A stretch of DNA of 64,000 bases from Allobosea sp. LC85 (lineage in GTDB: Bacteria > Pseudomonadota > Alphaproteobacteria > Rhizobiales > Beijerinckiaceae). The translations under genes and the position numbers were made by a program. The stretch covers positions 1 to 64,000 of the forward strand of contig NZ_JPKG01000020.1 of assembly GCF_000735605.1 (NCBI RefSeq), read 5' to 3'. This document shows, piece after piece, positions 8,549 to 17,872 of the stretch (within the stretch, counting starts at the first letter, position 1; each line of letters begins with the position of its first letter). The notes beneath the pieces are model-generated. The model was not told the DNA's origin and searched no databases. It saw only the letters and a list, made by a program, of their open reading frames with translations.

Positions 8549-8635
8549 AGAAAAGGATTTTCTATCTGAATGCAAGATGCGGGCATCGAAAAGTTAAATT
8601 TTCTCTCGATGACCAATTCAATAGGAAATTAATTC
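8549..8635. promoter_or_regulatory. Candidate Lrp/AsnC operator array in a divergent promoter
   Basis: The AT-rich space between the importer operon and the regulator has three spaced inverted repeats: agaaaa-gga-ttttct (8549-8563), gaaaa-gttaaa-ttttc (8588-8603) and the near-palindrome gaaattaattc (8625-8635). Centres are about 39 and 35 bp apart, i.e. three to four helical turns. Repeated sites at helical spacing fit an octameric Lrp-family protein. Binding is inferred. Confidence 0.5.
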
Positions 8636-8656
8636 TCCAATTGATGGGCTGAGAGA

Positions 8657-9124
8657 ATGGATGCGATCGACCGGAAAATCCTGACAGTCCTGCAAGCCGA
8701 TGCGAACATCTCGATCGCCGAGCTGGCCGATCGCGTCGGGCTCTCGCAGACGCCATGCTGGAAGCGGATTCAGCGGCTGGAGGCGACGGGAGTCATCACC
8801 AAACGTGTCGCGCTGGTGGCGCCGGAGAAGATCGGACTCGGGCTCACCGTCTTCGTCCAGATCGAGACCGCCGACCATTCCGGCCCCTGGCTGGAAAAAT
8901 TCGCGCAGATGGTCGCGTCGATGCCGGAGGTCATGGAGTTCTACCGGATGGCCGGCGATGTCGACTACATGCTGCGCGTGGTGGTCGCCGACATGGCAGC
9001 CTATGACGGGTTCTACAAGCGGCTGATCGAAACGATTCCGCTGAAGAACGTCACCTCCCGCTTCGCGATGGAGCGGATCAAGGCGACCACGGCCTACAAG
9101 GTTCCGGACCTGCCGAAAGTGTAA
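8657..9124 (+). CDS. Lrp/AsnC family transcriptional regulator
   Basis: A 155-aa feast/famine regulator. Residues 1-60 form the AsnC-type winged helix-turn-helix (DAIDRKILTVLQADANISIAELADRVGLSQTPCWKRIQRLE, read in two parts). Residues 65-150 form the RAM/AsnC ligand domain (VFVQIETADHSGPWLEKFAQM, MPEVMEFYRMAGDVDYMLRVVV, SRFAMERIKATTAYKVPDLP). The start at 8657 has GAGAG upstream. It is transcribed away from the importer operon across a promoter with three palindromes, so it likely controls that operon and itself. The effector is unknown; the RAM-domain sequence resembles regulators that answer amino acids. Confidence 0.93.
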   Translation: MDAIDRKILTVLQADANISIAELADRVGLSQTPCWKRIQRLEATGVITKRVALVAPEKIGLGLTVFVQIETADHSGPWLEKFAQMVASMPEVMEFYRMAGDVDYMLRVVVADMAAYDGFYKRLIETIPLKNVTSRFAMERIKATTAYKVPDLPKV

Positions 9125-9133
9125 GGGTCGGGC

Positions 9134-10123
9134 CTACTGGGTCGGAACGGCAACGGGCGGTGCGACCGGGCGAGCCACTGCCGGTCGCGCCGGCTTGGGC
9201 CGTTCTGGCTTCGGCTCGGGCAGGCCAAGGCGGGCGCGGATGGCGGCAGCCTTGGCCTCGGTGATGCGCGCGGCACAGAAGCCGAGCAAGCCTTCGCGCT
9301 GGAAATCACGGCAGGTCAGTTCGCGCTCGGACGTGAACCCGGCCTGCTCGCGCGCAATGCTGCGCTGAGTGCTCAGATCACCCTTGGCTGCGAGGGCGCG
9401 AAAGCCCTCGCGCACGGCGCGCTCCGCCCTGCCGCGCTCGGATTCGATCTCCTTGGCGCGGGCCGAGAGAGTGCGTGCATCGGGGCCCCAGAGCCCGCGC
9501 GGATCGATTCGGCAGGCGGCGGCCTCGATGACGCAGGGTTGCTCTGGCTCGACCACCAGAAAGGCGCCGTCCAGGACGTCGAATACGATCGGGCAGGCCG
9601 AGGCTTCCAGCTTGTAGCGCGGCACGCCGGCCGGCTTGCCGAGCGATGTTGCCGGCAGCGGCGCATCGCCGAATGAAATGGCACAGGGCTCTGTCAGGTT
9701 GGCGGACTGGTAGCCGGCCGCATTGAGCTTGAGGCCAAATCCGGTCGACGTCTTCTCGAACACCGCTTCGCCGGCGCCGCCATTCTGCCGGAGCACGCGG
9801 CCGGTGATCGCCTCTTCGGTCGGCACCTTGATGGCCGGCATCGACGGAGTGTGCGGCTTGGCCGGCCCGCCCGTGCCCGGAGGCGCAGTCTGATGTGCTC
9901 CGGGGGGATTGAAGGGTTGCGCGCCCGGCAATTGCATCGGCTGAGCCTGGGCAAGTCCACCCGAGCCGGCTGTTGCCAGCATCGCGAAGATCTTGAGGGC
10001 TGTGCGGCCGGGTCGGGTCAGCATCGGGTGCCGTGAAATGGTAAACGCAATCTTCTGCATGAATGGGCGAGCGAACGCATGCAAGAGCATCAGCGCAACA
10101 CTGCCTGGCAATGATGCGGCCAC
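9134..10123 (-). CDS. Exported hypothetical protein with cysteine-containing C-terminal domain
   Basis: About 329 aa, function not recognised. GTG 10123 is preceded by GGGGAGAGTTC, a good ribosome site. An export-type segment lies near residues 34-60 (PGRTALKIFAMLATAGSGGLAQAQ), so ATG 10024 is an alternative start that would make it a normal signal peptide. Then come a proline-rich linker (60-95), a compact region with paired cysteines (TEPCAISF, ASACPIVFDV, PCVIEAAACRIDP), an Arg/Glu-rich helical part, and a C-terminal ELTCRDFQREGLLGFCAARI motif before a proline-alanine tail. The cysteine spacing suggests disulfides in a periplasmic or surface protein. It is divergent from dnaK. Confidence 0.7.
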   Translation of the reverse strand: MAASLPGSVALMLLHAFARPFMQKIAFTISRHPMLTRPGRTALKIFAMLATAGSGGLAQAQPMQLPGAQPFNPPGAHQTAPPGTGGPAKPHTPSMPAIKVPTEEAITGRVLRQNGGAGEAVFEKTSTGFGLKLNAAGYQSANLTEPCAISFGDAPLPATSLGKPAGVPRYKLEASACPIVFDVLDGAFLVVEPEQPCVIEAAACRIDPRGLWGPDARTLSARAKEIESERGRAERAVREGFRALAAKGDLSTQRSIAREQAGFTSERELTCRDFQREGLLGFCAARITEAKAAAIRARLGLPEPKPERPKPARPAVARPVAPPVAVPTQ

Positions 10124-10176
10124 GAACTCTCCCCGCGTGACGCGCGCGGTTGCCGATTCTTAATCCGGCTCCGTGT

Positions 10177-10206
10177 CTTGCAAGGGCGGGAACACCCTCA
10201 CTATAT
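10177..10206 (+). promoter_or_regulatory. Candidate RpoH (heat-shock) promoter of dnaK
   Basis: CTTGCAA at 10177-10183 and CACTATAT at 10199-10206, 15 bp apart, resemble the sigma-32 pattern CTTGAA...CCCCATAT used for alphaproteobacterial dnaK. The predicted leader is about 140 nt. No CIRCE (TTAGCACTC inverted repeat) is seen. Confidence 0.5.
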
Positions 10207-10355
10207 ACGCCGCCAAGAGGCGGTTTGACGACCGCGAAACGTGGAATGCCGGTTCCGTTTGCCGCGTAAGGCGGGGGCGGGCCGGTCCATGGGCCGGCAG
10301 GCGGTGCGAAATGCGTCGCCGGTCGGCGATCTGCTAATCGAAAGGGATCCCGTCC

Positions 10356-12281
10356 ATGGGTAAAGTCATTGGTATCGACCTCGGCACGACGAACTCCTGC
10401 GTTGCCGTGATGGAAGGCACTACACCGAAGGTTATCGAGAATTCCGAGGGCGCGCGCACCACGCCCTCCATCGTCGCCATCACCGATGACGGCGAGCGGC
10501 TTGTCGGCCAGCCGGCCAAGCGCCAGGCCGTCACCAACCCGGAGCGCACTTTCTTCGCCATCAAGCGCCTGATCGGCCGGACCTTCGAGGATCCGATGAC
10601 GAAGAAGGACATGAATCTTGTCCCCTATCGGATCAAGAAGGCCCCCACGGGCGATGCCTGGGTCGAGGCTGACGGCAAGGATTATTCGCCCTCGCAGATT
10701 TCCGCCTTCACCCTGACCAAGATGAAGGAGACCGCCGAGGCCTATCTCGGTCAGCCGGTCACGCAGGCGGTCATCACCGTTCCCGCCTATTTCAACGACG
10801 CCCAGCGTCAGGCCACGAAGGATGCCGGTCGCATCGCCGGCCTCGAGGTGCTGCGCATCATCAACGAGCCGACAGCGGCCGCGCTCGCCTATGGCCTGGA
10901 CAAGAAGTCCACCGGCACGATCGCGGTCTATGACCTCGGCGGCGGCACCTTCGACGTCTCGATCCTCGAGATCGGCGACGGCGTCTTCGAGGTGAAGTCG
11001 ACCAATGGCGACACCTTCCTGGGTGGCGAAGACTTCGACATGCGCCTCGTCGAGTACCTTGCGGACGAATTCAAGCGCGAGCAGGGCATCGACCTGAAGA
11101 AGGACAAGCTCGCCCTGCAGCGCCTGAAGGAAGCTGCCGAGAAGGCCAAGATCGAGCTGTCCAGCGCCGCGCAGACCGAAATCAACCTGCCCTATATCAC
11201 TGCCGACGCCTCCGGGCCGAAGCACCTCGCCATCAAACTCTCGCGCGCCAAGTTCGAGAGCCTGGTCGAGGATCTGATCCAGCGCACCATCGAGCCTTGC
11301 CGCAAGGCGCTCAAGGATGCCGGTCTTTCGGCGGGCCAGATCGACGAGGTCGTTCTCGTCGGCGGCATGACGCGCATGCCGAAGGTCCAGGAGGTGGTGA
11401 AGCAGTTCTTCGGCAAGGAGCCGCACAAGGGCGTCAATCCGGACGAGGTCGTCGCCATTGGCGCCGCGATCCAGGCCGGCGTCCTGCAGGGCGACGTCAA
11501 GGACGTTCTGCTGCTCGACGTGACCCCGCTTTCGCTCGGCATCGAAACGCTGGGCGGCGTGTTCACGCGCCTGATCGACCGCAACACCACGATCCCGACC
11601 AAGAAGAGCCAGGTCTTCTCCACTGCCGAGGACAACCAGGGGGCGGTGACGATCCGGGTCTTCCAGGGCGAGCGCGAGATGGCCGCCGACAACAAGATGC
11701 TCGGCCAGTTCGACCTGATGGGCATTCCGCCGGCGCCGCGCGGCATGCCGCAGATCGAGGTGACCTTCGACATCGACGCCAACGGCATCGTCTCGGTGAC
11801 GGCAAAGGACAAGGCCACCAACAAGGAGCAGCAGATCCGCATCCAGGCTTCCGGTGGTCTCTCCGAGGCCGACATCCAGAAGATGGTGAAGGACGCCGAG
11901 GCGAATGCCGCCGAGGACAAGAAGCGCCGCGAACTGGTGGAAGCCAAGAACCAGGGCGAGAGTCTGGTCCACTCCACCGAGAAGTCGCTGAAGGACTATG
12001 GCGACAAGGTTTCTGCCGCCGACAAGACAGCGATCGAGACCGCACTGGACGCGCTCAAGGCCGCGCTGGCCGAAGAGAATGTCGAGACGATCAGCTCGCG
12101 CACGACCGACCTGATGCAGGCCTCGATGAAGCTCGGTGAAGCCATGTATGCGGCAAGCCAGGCCGAAGGTGCCACGGCTGAAGGCGGCGAAGAGCATGCC
12201 GACGCCAAGAAGGACGACGTCATCGACGCCGACTTCAAGGATGTCAGCGACGACAAGAACGACAAGAAGAAGAGCGCCTGA
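10356..12281 (+). CDS. dnaK: Molecular chaperone DnaK (Hsp70)
   Basis: ATP-dependent chaperone that binds exposed hydrophobic peptides with DnaJ and GrpE. The 641-aa length is normal. The nucleotide-binding domain shows [31 protein letters not shown] and [14 protein letters not shown]. The linker [16 protein letters not shown] leads into the peptide-binding domain with [21 protein letters not shown]. The C-terminal tail is acidic-lysine rich and includes [11 protein letters not shown], the conserved terminal motif that contacts DnaJ. ATG 10356 has AAAGGGA upstream. dnaJ follows 154 bp downstream on the same strand, separated by two hairpins. Confidence 0.98.
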   Translation: MGKVIGIDLGTTNSCVAVMEGTTPKVIENSEGARTTPSIVAITDDGERLVGQPAKRQAVTNPERTFFAIKRLIGRTFEDPMTKKDMNLVPYRIKKAPTGDAWVEADGKDYSPSQISAFTLTKMKETAEAYLGQPVTQAVITVPAYFNDAQRQATKDAGRIAGLEVLRIINEPTAAALAYGLDKKSTGTIAVYDLGGGTFDVSILEIGDGVFEVKSTNGDTFLGGEDFDMRLVEYLADEFKREQGIDLKKDKLALQRLKEAAEKAKIELSSAAQTEINLPYITADASGPKHLAIKLSRAKFESLVEDLIQRTIEPCRKALKDAGLSAGQIDEVVLVGGMTRMPKVQEVVKQFFGKEPHKGVNPDEVVAIGAAIQAGVLQGDVKDVLLLDVTPLSLGIETLGGVFTRLIDRNTTIPTKKSQVFSTAEDNQGAVTIRVFQGEREMAADNKMLGQFDLMGIPPAPRGMPQIEVTFDIDANGIVSVTAKDKATNKEQQIRIQASGGLSEADIQKMVKDAEANAAEDKKRRELVEAKNQGESLVHSTEKSLKDYGDKVSAADKTAIETALDALKAALAEENVETISSRTTDLMQASMKLGEAMYAASQAEGATAEGGEEHADAKKDDVIDADFKDVSDDKNDKKKSA

Positions 12282-12308
12282 TCACGCTCTGACCTCTCCA
12301 CGACGACC

Positions 12309-12329
12309 TGGCCGGGCTTGCCCCGGCCA
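12309..12329. repeat. GGCCGGG hairpin 1 in the dnaK-dnaJ spacer
   Basis: Inverted repeat tggccggg-cttgc-cccggcca. It is the first of two similar hairpins in this spacer. No T-run follows, so it is more likely an intergenic repeat or mRNA-processing structure than a strong terminator. Confidence 0.6.
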
Positions 12330-12380
12330 TCTCGTTCGGGAAGGGCCTCTTGCAAGGGAAATGTCGTTCTTCTGACGAGT

Positions 12381-12403
12381 ATGGCCGGGTTCCCCCCGGC
12401 CAT
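12381..12403. repeat. GGCCGGG hairpin 2 in the dnaK-dnaJ spacer
   Basis: Inverted repeat atggccggg-ttccc-cccggccat, near-identical in its stem to the hairpin 50 bp upstream. It ends about 30 bp before the dnaJ start and may tune dnaJ expression relative to dnaK. Confidence 0.6.
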
Positions 12404-12435
12404 GATGCCGAGAAGAGCGAAGGGGTGGCTGTTTG

Positions 12436-13575
12436 ATGTCCAAACGCGACTACTACGAGATCCTCGGCGTCTCGAAGACGGCTAGCGAGGCGGAGCTCAA
12501 GAGTGCTTTCCGCAAGCTCGCCATGCAGTGCCATCCCGATCGCCATCCCGGCGACAAGGGGGCTGAGGCCAAGTTCAAGGAACTGAACGAGGCCTATCAG
12601 GTTCTGGCCGATGGCCAGAAGCGCGGCGCCTATGACCGCTATGGCCACCAGGCCTTCGAGAATGGCGGCGGTGGTCCCGGCGGCGGGGCCGATTTCTCCG
12701 ACTTCATGTCGGACATCTTCGATTCCTTCTTCGGCGATGCGCGCGGCCGCGGGGGACCGCGCGGCGCCAATGGCCGCGAGCGCGGTGCCGATCTCCGCTA
12801 CAATCTCGAGATCGGGCTGGAGGATGCCTTCGCCGGCAAAAGCGCCTCGATCCGCGTGCCGACCTCGATTGCCTGCGAATCCTGCTCCGGCACCGGCGCC
12901 AAGCCGGGCTCGACGTCCCGCCAGTGCCCAACCTGCGGCGGCCATGGCCGCGTGCGCGCCAATCAGGGCTTCTTCTCGGTGGAGCGCACCTGCCCGACCT
13001 GCAACGGGCGCGGCGAGGTCATCGACGACCCCTGCAAGAACTGCTCGGGCGCGGGTCGTGTCACCCGCGAGCGCACGCTGTCGGTCAACATTCCGGCCGG
13101 TGTCGAGGACGGCACACGTATCCGGCTTGCCGGTGAGGGTGAGGCTGGTTTGCGCGGCGGGCCGGCGGGCGATCTCTACATCTTCCTGTCGATCAGGCCG
13201 CATGCGATCTTCCAGCGCGACGGGGCCGACCTGTTCTGCCGCGTGCCGCTTGGCCTGACCTCGGCCGCGCTCGGCGGCGAGATCGAAGTGCCGACGCTGA
13301 CCGGCGAGAAGGCGCGGGTCAAAATTCCCGAGGGCACCCAGAACGGCAAGCAGTTCCGGCTCAAGGCCAAGGGCATGAGCGTGCTGCGCTCGCGCGAGGT
13401 CGGGGATCTCTATATCGAGGTCGTCGTCGAGACGCCGCAGAAGCTGACTGCGCGCCAGCGTGAATTGCTGCTCGAGTTCGAGCGCGAATGCTCAGGCGCG
13501 ACCCATCCCGAAACCGCCGGCTTCTTTGGCCGCGTCAAGGAGTTCCTGGGCGGCATGAGCGGCGGTGCGGCCTGA
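12436..13575 (+). CDS. dnaJ: Co-chaperone DnaJ (Hsp40)
   Basis: Stimulates DnaK ATPase and delivers substrates. Class I DnaJ of 379 aa. It has a J-domain with HPD at residues 33-35, then a Gly/Phe-rich linker ([17 protein letters not shown]). The zinc-binding domain has all four CxxCxGxG repeats ([32 protein letters not shown]). C-terminal substrate-binding domains follow with [18 protein letters not shown] and [25 protein letters not shown] 12436 is chosen; the frame also holds a TTG one codon earlier. It is the second gene of the dnaKJ locus. Confidence 0.97.
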   Translation: MSKRDYYEILGVSKTASEAELKSAFRKLAMQCHPDRHPGDKGAEAKFKELNEAYQVLADGQKRGAYDRYGHQAFENGGGGPGGGADFSDFMSDIFDSFFGDARGRGGPRGANGRERGADLRYNLEIGLEDAFAGKSASIRVPTSIACESCSGTGAKPGSTSRQCPTCGGHGRVRANQGFFSVERTCPTCNGRGEVIDDPCKNCSGAGRVTRERTLSVNIPAGVEDGTRIRLAGEGEAGLRGGPAGDLYIFLSIRPHAIFQRDGADLFCRVPLGLTSAALGGEIEVPTLTGEKARVKIPEGTQNGKQFRLKAKGMSVLRSREVGDLYIEVVVETPQKLTARQRELLLEFERECSGATHPETAGFFGRVKEFLGGMSGGAA

Positions 13576-13593
13576 GGCCGAGCGCGCAATTGA

Positions 13594-13626
13594 AAAGGCG
13601 GGTAACCCGTCCGGGCACCCGCCTTT
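13594..13626. terminator. Bidirectional terminator between dnaJ and csbD
   Basis: Stem aaaggcgggt ... acccgccttt with a 12-nt loop lies between the two convergent genes. It has A residues on one side and T residues on the other, as expected for a shared intrinsic terminator. Confidence 0.7.
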
Positions 13627-13648
13627 CAGATCGCAGGACTGATAGAGA

Positions 13649-13840
13649 TCAGGCCTTGTCGATCACCTTCTTGACCGCATCCTTGGCTTTGCCAACGGCC
13701 TGCTGGGCCTCGCCCTTGCGCTCCTGCGCGATCCCCTCCGCCTGAAGCCCCGGCTTGTTCATCGCCTTGCCGACGCCCTGCTTGACGTTGCCAGCGGCCT
13801 CGTTGGCCATGCCCTTGATCTTGTCGGCGGTGCTGCCCAT
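13649..13840 (-). CDS. CsbD family stress-response protein
   Basis: A 63-aa highly charged cytoplasmic protein of the CsbD-like family, members of which are induced in general stress in many bacteria; the molecular role is unclear. The family pattern is plain: GSTADKIKGMANEAAGNVKQ, then KAMNKPGLQAEGIAQERKGEAQQ in two parts, then GKAKDAVKKVIDKA. ATG 13840 follows AAAGGAA. It converges on dnaJ across a shared terminator and has its own promoter region to the right (13841-13930). Confidence 0.9.
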   Translation of the reverse strand: MGSTADKIKGMANEAAGNVKQGVGKAMNKPGLQAEGIAQERKGEAQQAVGKAKDAVKKVIDKA

Positions 13841-13930
13841 GGGTCGTGTTCCTTTGCTGAAAAACGCATGTCGTATCAGTGACTTATGCTGATGAAACGG
13901 CTGGGAAGCGCAAAGGTTCCCGAAAAAAAT

Positions 13931-14755
13931 TCAGGCCGCGGATGATCCGGCTGCCATCGCCCTGAGCGCTTCGGCCGTTTCCGGATCGGCCGGAAAGAAG
14001 GTTTCCAGCGCCAGTTCCGACAGCGTGATGTCGACCGGCGTGCCGAAGACGGTCGTCGTCGAAATCAGGGACAGCACCTGGTCGCCGACCTTCAACTGCA
14101 TCGGCACGACGATCGCGGCTTCTGCTTCGGGGTCCGGCGCATGGCCTTTGCGAGCGGGCTGCAGCGGCGCCGGATAGGTCAGCAGCTCGACGAGGAGATC
14201 GGCCAGGATCGGATCAGCCGTCGCCCGGATCTGCTGCCTGAGCCTTGCGATCAGGTGACCCCGCCATTCCGCAAGATTGACGATGAAGTGCGCGAGCCCG
14301 CCCGGATGCAGGCTGAGTCTCAGCACGTTGACGGGTGGGCGCAGCAGCTCGGCATCGGCGACGAGGCCGAGCAGAGGCGTCACCGCGGCATTGGCGGCGA
14401 GCAGTGTCCAGTGCCGGTCGACCGCAACGGCTGGATAGGGTTCGTGCCCCTTCAGCACGAGATCGATCGCCGACTTGGCGGCCTGGAGGCTCGGATCCTC
14501 CAGCGACCGTTCGAGATAGACCGGGGCATAGCCCGCAGCGAGCAGCAGGGCGTTACGCTCGCGCAGCGGGACGGCGAGATACTCTGCCAGGTGCAGAACC
14601 ATATCGCGGCTGGGTGCCGAGCGGCCGCTCTCGATGAAGCTGAGATGCTTCTGGGAGATCTCCGCCTCGAGCGCGAGGTCGAGCTGGCTCAACCGGCGCA
14701 ACTGGCGCCAGTCGCGGATCAGGTGACCGACGGTGGGTTGATGATGCTTGTTCAT
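13931..14755 (-). CDS. XRE family regulator with MmyB-like ligand domain
   Basis: A 274-aa DNA-binding protein. Residues about 8-65 form an XRE helix-turn-helix (VGHLIRDWRQLRRLSQLDLALEAEISQKHLSFIESGRS in two parts). The rest matches the MmyB-like/PAS-type ligand domain common behind such HTHs (YPAVAVDRHWTLLAANAA, NVLRLSLHPGGLAHFIVNLAEWRGHLIARL). ATG 14755 is used because family proteins begin near there; a TTG at 14791 lies only 3 nt after GGGAGG, so an N-terminal extension is possible. It is divergent from a small membrane-protein gene that is its likely target. Such regulators often control neighbouring dehydrogenases or transporters, but the effector is unknown. Confidence 0.88.
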   Translation of the reverse strand: MNKHHQPTVGHLIRDWRQLRRLSQLDLALEAEISQKHLSFIESGRSAPSRDMVLHLAEYLAVPLRERNALLLAAGYAPVYLERSLEDPSLQAAKSAIDLVLKGHEPYPAVAVDRHWTLLAANAAVTPLLGLVADAELLRPPVNVLRLSLHPGGLAHFIVNLAEWRGHLIARLRQQIRATADPILADLLVELLTYPAPLQPARKGHAPDPEAEAAIVVPMQLKVGDQVLSLISTTTVFGTPVDITLSELALETFFPADPETAEALRAMAAGSSAA

Positions 14756-14896
14756 GGCGAGAAATCTATCCGGGCTGTCGGTTCGTTCCAATTACCTCCC
14801 GCTTAATCGACGGGCCGACACGACAGCATCAGCATGCTCCAACCTCAACTGCCCGGGCCGGCCGCCGAAACGGGCTCACACCAAGGAAACCACGCC

Positions 14897-15304
14897 ATGT
14901 CCTCGATCCAGTCCTCGCGTTTCCTCCGCAACGCCCTCGCTCTCGATGCTGCCGCCTGCGCCGCAACCGGTCTGCTGCTCGCCTTCGCTGCTGCCCCGCT
15001 CGCCGGACTCCTCGGCTTCCCCGGTGCTTTCCTCCGGGGCGCCGGCCTCGTGCTTCTCCCCTGCGCCGCGCTGCTGGCCCTCTTCTCCGGTCGCGGGACC
15101 CTGCCGCGGCTCGCCGTCTATGCGGTGATTGGCATCAACATCCTCTGGATTGCCGACAGCATCCTGATCCTGGTCGCCGGATGGTTTACGCCGACCGGGC
15201 TCGGCATCACCTTCGTGCTGGCGCAGGCTGCAGCCGTCGCAATCGTCACCGAACTCGAGATCATCGGCTTCAAGCGCTCGACCGAGGCCACCGTCGCCAT
15301 CTGA
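14897..15304 (+). CDS. Small four-span membrane protein
   Basis: A 135-aa integral membrane protein with four hydrophobic segments: ALDAAACAATGLLLAFAAAPLAGLLGF, GAGLVLLPCAALLALFSG, LAVYAVIGINILWIADSILILVAGW and GITFVLAQAAAVAIVTELEIIG. ATG 14897 follows AAGGAA eight bases upstream; an upstream in-frame ATG at 14834 lacks this. The function is not recognised. It stands head-to-head with the XRE regulator 141 bp away, suggesting an autoregulated regulator-target pair. A hairpin terminator lies about 27 bp beyond its stop. Confidence 0.8.
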   Translation: MSSIQSSRFLRNALALDAAACAATGLLLAFAAAPLAGLLGFPGAFLRGAGLVLLPCAALLALFSGRGTLPRLAVYAVIGINILWIADSILILVAGWFTPTGLGITFVLAQAAAVAIVTELEIIGFKRSTEATVAI

Positions 15305-15331
15305 ATAGCGAGTCGCAGCCCCTGCACTTTG

Positions 15332-15370
15332 ACGCCTTCCGGCTCTTGCCGGAGGGCGTTGTGCTGTTTT
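15332..15370 (+). terminator. Intrinsic terminator after the small membrane protein
   Basis: Stem acgcc-t-tccgg / ccgga-g-ggcgt with loop ctcttg (15332-15359), followed by gtgctgtttt. Confidence 0.7.
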
Positions 15371-15641
15371 CGCAAAGCCGCTGCGTCGCGGCGTTGTCTT
15401 CATGATCGTTGGCTGTGTCGAGGCGATGGCGAACGTCCCCGCCAATCCGCAACCCGACCCGTTGGGGAGGATTCCCGAATGCGGGGGTCTGCGCGCCGTG
15501 ACGGGGAAGAGGCGAAGCCAGTCGCGGCCGAATAAGGGAGCGCCTGGGCGCCGAGCGCGGGGGCGTCACGAAACTGTCGTGCGCACTCAATAGCTGATGC
15601 GGCCTGCACAGTTTCTTGCCCCTACGGAACAGGACCGCCCC
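15371..15641. other. Non-coding region before the esterase-like protein
   Basis: About 270 bp with no gene I can support; short frames on both strands lack family features. It should hold the promoter of the gene at 15642. A ctgtcgt at 15574-15580 is half of a Pho-box-like motif but has no second half. Confidence 0.3.
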
Positions 15642-17843
15642 ATGCGCACCTCTCTCGTTCTCGCGGCTCTCGCATCGGTTCTGCTTGGCGGCACGGCCCT
15701 GGCCGAGCCGATGTTCAACCGTATCGCGACCTTCTCGGTGCCGCTCAACCTGCCGGCGGACCGCGACGCGTCCAAGAAGACGGTGTCCGAGATTATCGCC
15801 GCCAACGAGGCGGGAACGCTCCTGGCCTATACCGATGCCGAGCAGAAGGCACTCGGCCTGATCGACATCACGTCTGCCTCTGCGCCGAAGCCGGCAGGCT
15901 TCATTTCGCTCGAAGGCGAGCCGACCTCGGTCGTGATCCTTGGTGACAAGGCCTTCGCCGTGGTCGTCACCTCCGGCGACAAATTCAAGGAGCCGGCCGG
16001 CCATCTTGCCACGGTCGATCTCAAGGCGCGGCAGGTCATTGCCAAATGCGAGCTCGGAGGCCAGCCGGATTCGATCACGCTGACCAAGGACAAGGGCAAG
16101 CTCGCCATCATCATCGAGAACGAACGCGACGAGAAGCTGAACAAGGGCGCGCTGCCGCAACTGCCCGGCGGCAACCTAACCCTGATCGGCATCAAGGAGG
16201 GCGGCGCCGATTGCGCTTCGCGTCAGGTGGTCGACCTGACGGGCATCTCCGCCATCGAGCCGACCGACCCGGAGCCGGAATTCGTCGACGTCAACCAGGA
16301 CGGCGTCGCCGTGGTGACGCTGCAGGAGAACAACCATCTCGCCATCGTCGATACCAGGACCGGCAAGATCGTCAGCCATTTCTCGGCTGGCACCGTCGAT
16401 CTGAAGAACATCGACAAGACCCGCGACGGCGAGATCAAGCCGGTCGAGGACCTCAAGGGCGTCGCCCGCGAGCCGGACGCGGTGCGCTGGATCGACACCG
16501 AGCGCTTCGTCACCGCCAATGAAGGCGACTGGAAGGGGGGCTCGCGCGGCTTCACCATCTTCCGCAAGGACGGCACGGTCGAGTTCGATTCAGCCGCGAT
16601 GGTCGACCATATCGCCATGCGTCACGGCCATTATCCGGAAAAGCGCTCGGCCGCCAAGGGCAGCGAACCGGAAGGGATCGAGGTCGGCACCTACGGCAAT
16701 GACAAGCTGATCTTCGTCGGCCTCGAGCGTGCCTCGCTCGTGCTCGTCTTCAAGGATGAGGGCGCCGGGAAAGCACCACGCTACCTGCAGGCCCTGCCTG
16801 GCGGAATCGGTCCGGAAGGCCTGCTTGCCATCCCGCAGCGCAATCTCCTGGTTTCGGCCTCGGAGACGGATGTCGGCGAGAAGGGCGGCGCCCGCTCCGC
16901 AGTGACGATCTATGAGCGCAATGAAGGCCCGGCCGCCTATCCGACGATCGTCTCGCAGGATCATGAGGGCCTGCCGATCGGCTGGGGCGCGCTCTCCGGA
17001 CTCTCCGCCCATGGCACCACCCCTGGCCGCCTCTTTGCCGTGACCGACAGTGCCTATACGCCGTCCCGCATCCTCGAGATCGACGCCACGCAGAAGCCGG
17101 CCAGGATCGTCGCCGGCCTGACCGTGACCAGGGACGGCAAGCTCGCCTCCTATGACCTGGAAGGGATCGCAACCCGCGCCAATGGCGGCTTCTGGCTGGC
17201 TTCGGAGGGTAATCCCGAGATCAAGGACAAGCCGACCCGCAACATCCTGCTGCGGGCGACCGCAAAGGGTGAGATCGAGGAGGAGATCCACCTTCCCGAA
17301 GAGCTCGACAAGCATGCCGTGCGCTTCGGCTTCGAGGGCGTGGCGGTGACCGGCGAGGGCGCGGACGAGACCGTCTGGCTCGCCGTGCAGCGCGAATGGA
17401 AGGACGATCCGAAGGGCAAGACCAAGATCCTGTCCTACAAGCCGGCCAGCAAGCAGTGGGGCGTGCTGCACTACCCGCTGGCCGCTCCGGCAGCCGGTGC
17501 CTGGATGGGCCTGTCGGAGTTGACTTATCTCGGCAATGAAACCTTTGCCGTGATCGAGCGCGACAATCTCTTCGGCGCCAAGGCGGTGAAGACGTTGGCC
17601 ACCTTCTCGGTCAAGGGCCTGTCGCCGGCGGCAATCGGCTCGGCCGTTATCCCGACCGTCGAGAAGAAGCTGCTGCGCGACCTCAGCCCGGATCTGATGA
17701 AGGCCGGTGGCTATGGGCTCGACAAGGTCGAGGGCATGACGGTCGACAAGGTCGGCAACCTCTTTGTTGCCACAGACAATGACGGTGTCGACGATTCCTC
17801 GGGCGAGACCCAGTTCTTCGCCTTCGGCAAGACCGGACAGTAA
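15642..17843 (+). CDS. Secreted esterase-like phytase-family protein
   Basis: A 733-aa exported protein. The signal peptide is RTSLVLAALASVLLGGTALAE, cleaved near Ala-Glu; ATG 15642 is chosen over an upstream in-frame start at 15597 on this ground. Residues 25-400 form a beta-propeller-like region with repeats such as SVVILGDKAFAVVV, FVDVNQDGVAVVTLQEN, WIDTERFVTANEGDWKG and PEGIEVGTYGNDKLIFVGLE. The C-terminal part (about 430-730) carries the esterase-like phytase pattern: YDLEGIATRANGGFWLASEGNP, RFGFEGVAVTGEG, LSELTYLGNETFAVIERDN, KVEGMTVDKVGNLFVATDNDGVDD. Homologues are often annotated alkaline phosphatase or phytase-like. Substrate and activity are unproven. It is transcribed alone, and two repeat elements follow it. 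Confidence 0.8.
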   Translation: MRTSLVLAALASVLLGGTALAEPMFNRIATFSVPLNLPADRDASKKTVSEIIAANEAGTLLAYTDAEQKALGLIDITSASAPKPAGFISLEGEPTSVVILGDKAFAVVVTSGDKFKEPAGHLATVDLKARQVIAKCELGGQPDSITLTKDKGKLAIIIENERDEKLNKGALPQLPGGNLTLIGIKEGGADCASRQVVDLTGISAIEPTDPEPEFVDVNQDGVAVVTLQENNHLAIVDTRTGKIVSHFSAGTVDLKNIDKTRDGEIKPVEDLKGVAREPDAVRWIDTERFVTANEGDWKGGSRGFTIFRKDGTVEFDSAAMVDHIAMRHGHYPEKRSAAKGSEPEGIEVGTYGNDKLIFVGLERASLVLVFKDEGAGKAPRYLQALPGGIGPEGLLAIPQRNLLVSASETDVGEKGGARSAVTIYERNEGPAAYPTIVSQDHEGLPIGWGALSGLSAHGTTPGRLFAVTDSAYTPSRILEIDATQKPARIVAGLTVTRDGKLASYDLEGIATRANGGFWLASEGNPEIKDKPTRNILLRATAKGEIEEEIHLPEELDKHAVRFGFEGVAVTGEGADETVWLAVQREWKDDPKGKTKILSYKPASKQWGVLHYPLAAPAAGAWMGLSELTYLGNETFAVIERDNLFGAKAVKTLATFSVKGLSPAAIGSAVIPTVEKKLLRDLSPDLMKAGGYGLDKVEGMTVDKVGNLFVATDNDGVDDSSGETQFFAFGKTGQ

Positions 17844-17872
17844 AGGCAGGCGCAACCGCCCGGCGGCGGGCC

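Noticed and set aside
9378..12197. Very long minus-strand frame antisense to dnaK
   Set aside because: Its composition is typical of the reverse frame of a GC-rich gene (His/Arg/Gly-rich, no domain), and dnaK accounts fully for the region.
12282..12435. dnaK-dnaJ spacer hairpins as true terminators
   Set aside because: No T-run follows either stem, and dnaJ has no clear promoter of its own in the remaining bases, so full termination is unlikely.
15574..15580. Pho-box half site before the esterase-like phytase-family gene
   Set aside because: Only one half (ctgtcgt) is seen, with no direct repeat at 11-bp spacing.
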